This document shows, piece after piece, positions 60,751 through 64,000 of a DNA stretch of 64,000 nucleotides. A program made the position numbers and the translations under genes. This DNA comes from Nesterenkonia aurantiaca (GTDB lineage Bacteria; Actinomycetota; Actinomycetes; Actinomycetales; Micrococcaceae). Each line of letters begins with the position of its first letter. The first letter of the stretch is position 1. The notes under the pieces were generated by a model. The model was not told the DNA's origin, searched no databases, and saw nothing but the letters and a program-made list of their open reading frames with translations. The DNA lies in contig NZ_SOAN01000003.1 of assembly GCF_004364585.1 (NCBI RefSeq), positions 240,682 through 304,681 of the forward strand, in the 5' to 3' direction.

Positions 60751-61104
60751 ATGTCTTCGAAAGACGAGAAGAATCTCTCTCAGGTGATCGAGAAGATCTC
60801 GAAGATGGATGAGCCGCGACGGTCGGTGATGCAGCAGGTGCATGACATCATCATGACCGCGGAACCTACCCTGAAGCCTCGGATCTGGTACGGGATGCCC
60901 GCCTATGCGAAGGCGGCCAGCTCCCCGGCGTTGGTGACGCTGCGCAACGATGAGCGCTTGAACCTTGCCATCACCGAGAAGCCGGCCTTTCGACCGGCGG
61001 GTGGGGTGGACGGTGCCCTGATGCCGGCCGCGTGGTATTTCGAGTCCGTGGACGAGTACACCGCGAGACGGATCGCCGAGATCGTTCATTCGGTAGTCGA
61101 CTGA
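60751..61104 (+). CDS. DUF1801 family protein
   Basis: 117 residues starting MSSKDEKNLSQ with AAAGGA ribosome site. The DUF1801 (YdhG/frataxin-like) core is seen in VHDIIMTAEPTLKPRIWYGMPAYAK and the C-terminal DEYTARRIAEIV helix. Some relatives bind iron; no function is shown here. Confidence 0.8.
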   Translation: MSSKDEKNLSQVIEKISKMDEPRRSVMQQVHDIIMTAEPTLKPRIWYGMPAYAKAASSPALVTLRNDERLNLAITEKPAFRPAGGVDGALMPAAWYFESVDEYTARRIAEIVHSVVD

Positions 61105-61314
61105 GCCAAGGGGCCCTAGGTGGGGTGCGGGCCGGGTTCCGGCGCCGCTGGAGCCCGGCCCACCACCGGATACTCGCCCAGCGGAGTCGAGGCGTTGCCG
61201 TGTCCGGGTTCGACGGGTGCACCTTTGAAGGCTCGACCGGGAGTCAGCTCGGGGCATGCTCATCGCCACTGTCGCCGAGCGATTCTGCGGTTATCTCTGC
61301 GACAGGGCACGCCC

Positions 61315-61320
61315 TAGAGT
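61315..61320 (+). promoter_or_regulatory. -10 box of the GNAT-like gene
   Basis: TAGAGT, six bases before the ATG at 61327; leaderless arrangement. Confidence 0.45.
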
Positions 61321-61326
61321 CGGCAG

Positions 61327-62028
61327 ATGAAGTCCATATCCAAGCCTCTTACTGACGTCACGCGGGGACGAATCGTCACGGCCTGGGCGAATGCGCTCGG
61401 GGTGCCTCCCGACGACATCCGTCAAGACGAGTGGGTCTTCGTCGAACGGGCGGACCTGAGCGCCGTCGTGGTCGTGCGGGTCGACGGTGTCGGTCTTGTG
61501 GCTGCGCCCGCGATGATTCTTGACCAGCTGCGTGACGTCTCCCGAGAGGTGCTCCTCGATGCGGACGCACTCGCCAGCATGCTTCCTGACGCTGACCCCA
61601 TCGGCAGCGCCGATCTGCTCTTCGCCGAGCGCAGTCCTCGATCCAGCCCATCTAGCGTCATCGCCGCACGGCCGCTGAACCTGGCCACCATGCGGGCTGG
61701 CGTCAGTGCAGCGGAGTGGGATGAGAGTGGCATCGAGGAGACTGAACGCCAATGGGTCGCGCTGGATCCGGCGGGCGATCCTGCTGCGGTCGCGGGATTC
61801 TCTCGTTGGCGTTCCGAGCTTGCCCAGATGGGGGTCCTGGCTGCTCCGCAGTACCGAGGCGCAGGCCTCGGCTACGCCGCTGCAGCGGCTGCGACAGATG
61901 CGGCTCTCGGGGCGGGGCTGATCGCGCAGTGGCGAAGCCGTCAGGGAAACCAGGCGTCCCGAGGGCTGGCGCAACGCTTGGGATACACCCAGCTCGGTGT
62001 CCAAGCGGCCGTCGCACTCAACGGCTAG
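61327..62028 (+). CDS. GNAT-like acetyltransferase
   Basis: 233 residues. The N-terminal half (about 1-125) is helical and unusual; the C-terminal half has the GNAT core: LAQMGVLAAPQYRGAGLGYAAAAAATDAAL (acetyl-CoA loop QYRGAGLG near 177-184) and a terminal GNQASRGLAQRLGY. The acetyl acceptor is unknown. Confidence 0.75.
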   Translation: MKSISKPLTDVTRGRIVTAWANALGVPPDDIRQDEWVFVERADLSAVVVVRVDGVGLVAAPAMILDQLRDVSREVLLDADALASMLPDADPIGSADLLFAERSPRSSPSSVIAARPLNLATMRAGVSAAEWDESGIEETERQWVALDPAGDPAAVAGFSRWRSELAQMGVLAAPQYRGAGLGYAAAAAATDAALGAGLIAQWRSRQGNQASRGLAQRLGYTQLGVQAAVALNG

Positions 62029-62358
62029 CGGCCGTTGATCACCGTGCACGGTGAGCCTGCGACGTTCCCTTCTTGTACGACCTCCTGGATTCAGCTTCAG
62101 AGCGGTCTACTCCTCTTCATCAGGGAACACCATGGGCTCACCTCTGACGTTGCGCGAGGCGATTGAAGTGTTGCCACCACCGAAGTGTGCAGTGATAGTC
62201 GTCTGCGTAGCCTGGTCGTTCCAGCTGGTCCTTGGCCGGAGGTAGTTCAGGATGTGACGTCGACATCTTCAAGACCCGCGGCGAGACGATATACCGCCTC
62301 ACACATAGGGGGTCCACTTCCCGCGCGGTAAGAGGACCCCCTACGTGTTGAGTTCTTC
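62029..62358. other. intergenic region between convergent genes
   Basis: 330 bases with no gene I can support. The terminator-like hairpin at 62301-62348 lies at its right end. Confidence 0.6.
62301..62348 (-). terminator. hairpin after the M14 carboxypeptidase gene
   Basis: Arms 62301-62315 and 62334-62348 (ACACATAGGGGGTCC against GGACCCCCTACGTGT) pair with one mismatch around an 18-base loop. It lies 11 bases beyond the carboxypeptidase stop in its direction of transcription. Confidence 0.7.
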
Positions 62359-63537
62359 CTACTGAACCGGAACAATCCCGGCGTAGTCCGTCTGATACCC
62401 AGTTGTTGGCTGGTGCGGGATCTCATCCCACCGCTCCGGATCCTCCTGCTGGATCTCACCCGTCGCCATTCCGATCAGAAGCTCCTCCAGTGCCAGCACA
62501 TTCTGCCGGACCGACTTGCCGCGGGCTTTCTGGCCCAGGCTGCCGTCGGAGGTGTTTCCGCTTGTCTCAAGGAAGACGACCGGGTTGCTGTGACCTTCAG
62601 GATTCAATCCCTGGTAGTCCAGGCCCAGCATCATCGCTGAGACGACGCCGCCCTTGATATCGATCTCCAGGCCGTTGCCCACCTGGTAGCGATCGATGTT
62701 GATAGAGCCGTATTTCGAGAGTTCATCGAAGACATGGACCATCATCTGCCGGGTCAACACGTCGTAGGTGCCATCTGCAAGCCCGGGCAGAGTGGGCCCA
62801 CCCGGGGCCAGGGAAATGCCGAGGGACAACGTCACGTCATCGCCGGTATCCCATTGCTGCTTCAGGCCCTGGTGGTGGATGTCCACGCCGAAGTCAGGCT
62901 TCACCATGGTCCAGTATTCGTAGAACGCCAAGGACTCTTTGGCCGCGAACCCTGCTTCAGTCCAATCACGGTTGAGGTCGATGCGTAGTTCCCGCCCGTT
63001 CTCACCGAGCTCTGGGGAACCGGTCAGGTCATCCCAGAGGATCGTCTGGCGGATGTTCGCCTCGGACCCGTCCGGGTTGTACATCGGGATGATGTGGAAG
63101 GTGTACTTTTCGCGCAGCAGGTTGTAATCCGGTGAGCCGTTGCTGCCCAAGTCCTTGAGCAGAGTCAGGAGTGACTCCGTGCCGTAGGGCTCGTTGCCGT
63201 GGATGCGTCCTTGAAGCCAGACGTCCTCCGGACCCGTCCCCACGGTGGCGACGTACAGATCGCGGCCCTGTTCGGAGGTGTTCACAGACGTGCCGGCCTC
63301 GGCGAGCGTGAACGCGTCGACGTTGAAGCGGGATGTGCGCTCAAGCTTCTGCAGCTCTTTCTGCACATCTGTGTAGGTCAAGATGCTGGAGATGTTGGTC
63401 TGCCCGTTGGGCGAGGGGAAGTTTGCGCTTGCCATTGCGGGGGCGACGCCGGCTGGTGCAGCGAGCATGAGTGACGCGGCGGTCACGACGGCCGCGAGGC
63501 GGCGACGGTGACGACGTACCGGTTTAGTGGACTGCAT
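62359..63537 (-). CDS. secreted M14 zinc carboxypeptidase
   Basis: 392 residues from an ATG with AGGAGA just before. A basic N-terminus (RRHRRRL) and hydrophobic core ending AMASA suggest an export signal cut near residue 37. Zinc ligands: H113 and E116 in RIHGNEPYGTE and a His in FGVDIHHQG (221/222). The catalytic Glu is in VVFLETSGN. It probably removes C-terminal residues from peptides or cell-wall cross-links outside the cell. Confidence 0.88.
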   Translation of the reverse strand: MQSTKPVRRHRRRLAAVVTAASLMLAAPAGVAPAMASANFPSPNGQTNISSILTYTDVQKELQKLERTSRFNVDAFTLAEAGTSVNTSEQGRDLYVATVGTGPEDVWLQGRIHGNEPYGTESLLTLLKDLGSNGSPDYNLLREKYTFHIIPMYNPDGSEANIRQTILWDDLTGSPELGENGRELRIDLNRDWTEAGFAAKESLAFYEYWTMVKPDFGVDIHHQGLKQQWDTGDDVTLSLGISLAPGGPTLPGLADGTYDVLTRQMMVHVFDELSKYGSINIDRYQVGNGLEIDIKGGVVSAMMLGLDYQGLNPEGHSNPVVFLETSGNTSDGSLGQKARGKSVRQNVLALEELLIGMATGEIQQEDPERWDEIPHQPTTGYQTDYAGIVPVQ

Positions 63538-64000
63538 GTATCTCCTAGGGGTGTTCCCGTGGTGCCACCGCCCGCTGCGGGCTGGTCGCAGCCCCGACCG
63601 TCGTTGCCCGGGGCAACCATTACTCTATATGTGATTCACGCCACTATGGAAGAGGGGTTCCAATGTCTGGCATCGGTGTCATGGCGACCCGGCCTCCAGG
63701 CTTCTCAGGTCGATTTGTCTAGTTTCAGGCGTAGATCGGGTGAGAGGCGCCGGGTGGCGTGGCTCGAAAGAGGCCGAAGTTGCTGCGCGGTGAACAGTGT
63801 CTTCCTGTGTAGATCTATAGAGGGGGTGACTTAGCAGTTCGCTAGATTTTGCAGGCTATTTCGTGAGCTGTTGTCGGCGTCGGTCTTCAGATACGGCTGT
63901 CCACCTGGGCTGACCCCGTTTTTTAGATCCAGTCGTTGTGAGAGTCGTCTTGTTGCCCGAGTCCTCGGGCGGGAAGACTGGTCAGATCATGACGAACACC
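63538..64000. other. intergenic region at the right edge
   Basis: 463 bases upstream of the carboxypeptidase gene. No gene is supported. An ATG at 63989 near the edge could begin a gene that runs off the window, but 12 bases cannot test this. Confidence 0.5.

Overview
The window reads as a chromosome segment of a high-GC Gram-positive bacterium. Codon use is strongly GC-rich, the neighbourhoods are typically actinobacterial (a purine-nucleoside phosphorylase next to a phosphosugar mutase and an LpdA-type flavoprotein; a putative phosphomutase/DUF3090/SCO1664-family trio), and many genes start a few bases after a TAnnnT box, as leaderless genes do. A choline oxidase close to the Arthrobacter enzyme, a betaine-aldehyde dehydrogenase and a BCCT carrier point to a halotolerant member of the Micrococcaceae (Nesterenkonia/Arthrobacter-like). 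The genus is an inference; there is no rRNA in the window, and I recognised no tRNA gene.

1-10.8 kb: end of a pcaIJ-type CoA-transferase pair, ribosomal protein L25 (rplY) with a long leader, pth, a three-BON-domain stress protein with a small membrane protein, a DUF2505 protein, a Ca2+/cation antiporter, mfd, and convergent membrane genes. 10.8-20.9 kb: nucleoside and sugar phosphate metabolism (deoC, phosphosugar mutase, purine-nucleoside phosphorylase), the divergent LpdA-like quinone reductase, a DUF885 protein, a GNAT enzyme and an APH-type kinase. 21-28.3 kb: a GyrI-like protein, a TPR protein, a betaine-binding-like lipoprotein, two tandem alaA-type aminotransferase genes of identical length and a wrecked DASS transporter pseudogene. 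28.3-41.6 kb: xseAB, ispH, TSUP, MFS and intact DASS transporters, rmuC, a histidine phosphatase, and a NarL-type two-component system divergent from two tiny membrane proteins.

41.8-47.0 kb: an osmoprotection operon (BCCT carrier, betaine-aldehyde dehydrogenase, choline oxidase) that can import choline and oxidise it to glycine betaine. 47.3-53.8 kb: ychF, then AT-rich foreign-looking DNA carrying a DUF262/DUF1524 (GmrSD-like) nuclease fused to an alkyltransferase-like domain. Short repeats resembling the ychF 3' end lie on both sides of it. Next comes a PIN-domain gene overlapping a partner that looks like an ImmA/IrrE protein without its metal site. This defence/toxin block is the most interesting accessory part of the window.

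53.8-64 kb: a saccharopine-dehydrogenase-fold protein, a CrtI-type desaturase translationally coupled to a UbiA prenyltransferase (probably carotenoid or other isoprenoid work), an SDR, the conserved actinobacterial trio, a DUF1801 protein, a GNAT-like protein and a secreted M14 carboxypeptidase. Several intergenic gaps hold large palindromes, one of them a perfect 21-bp stem between convergent genes.
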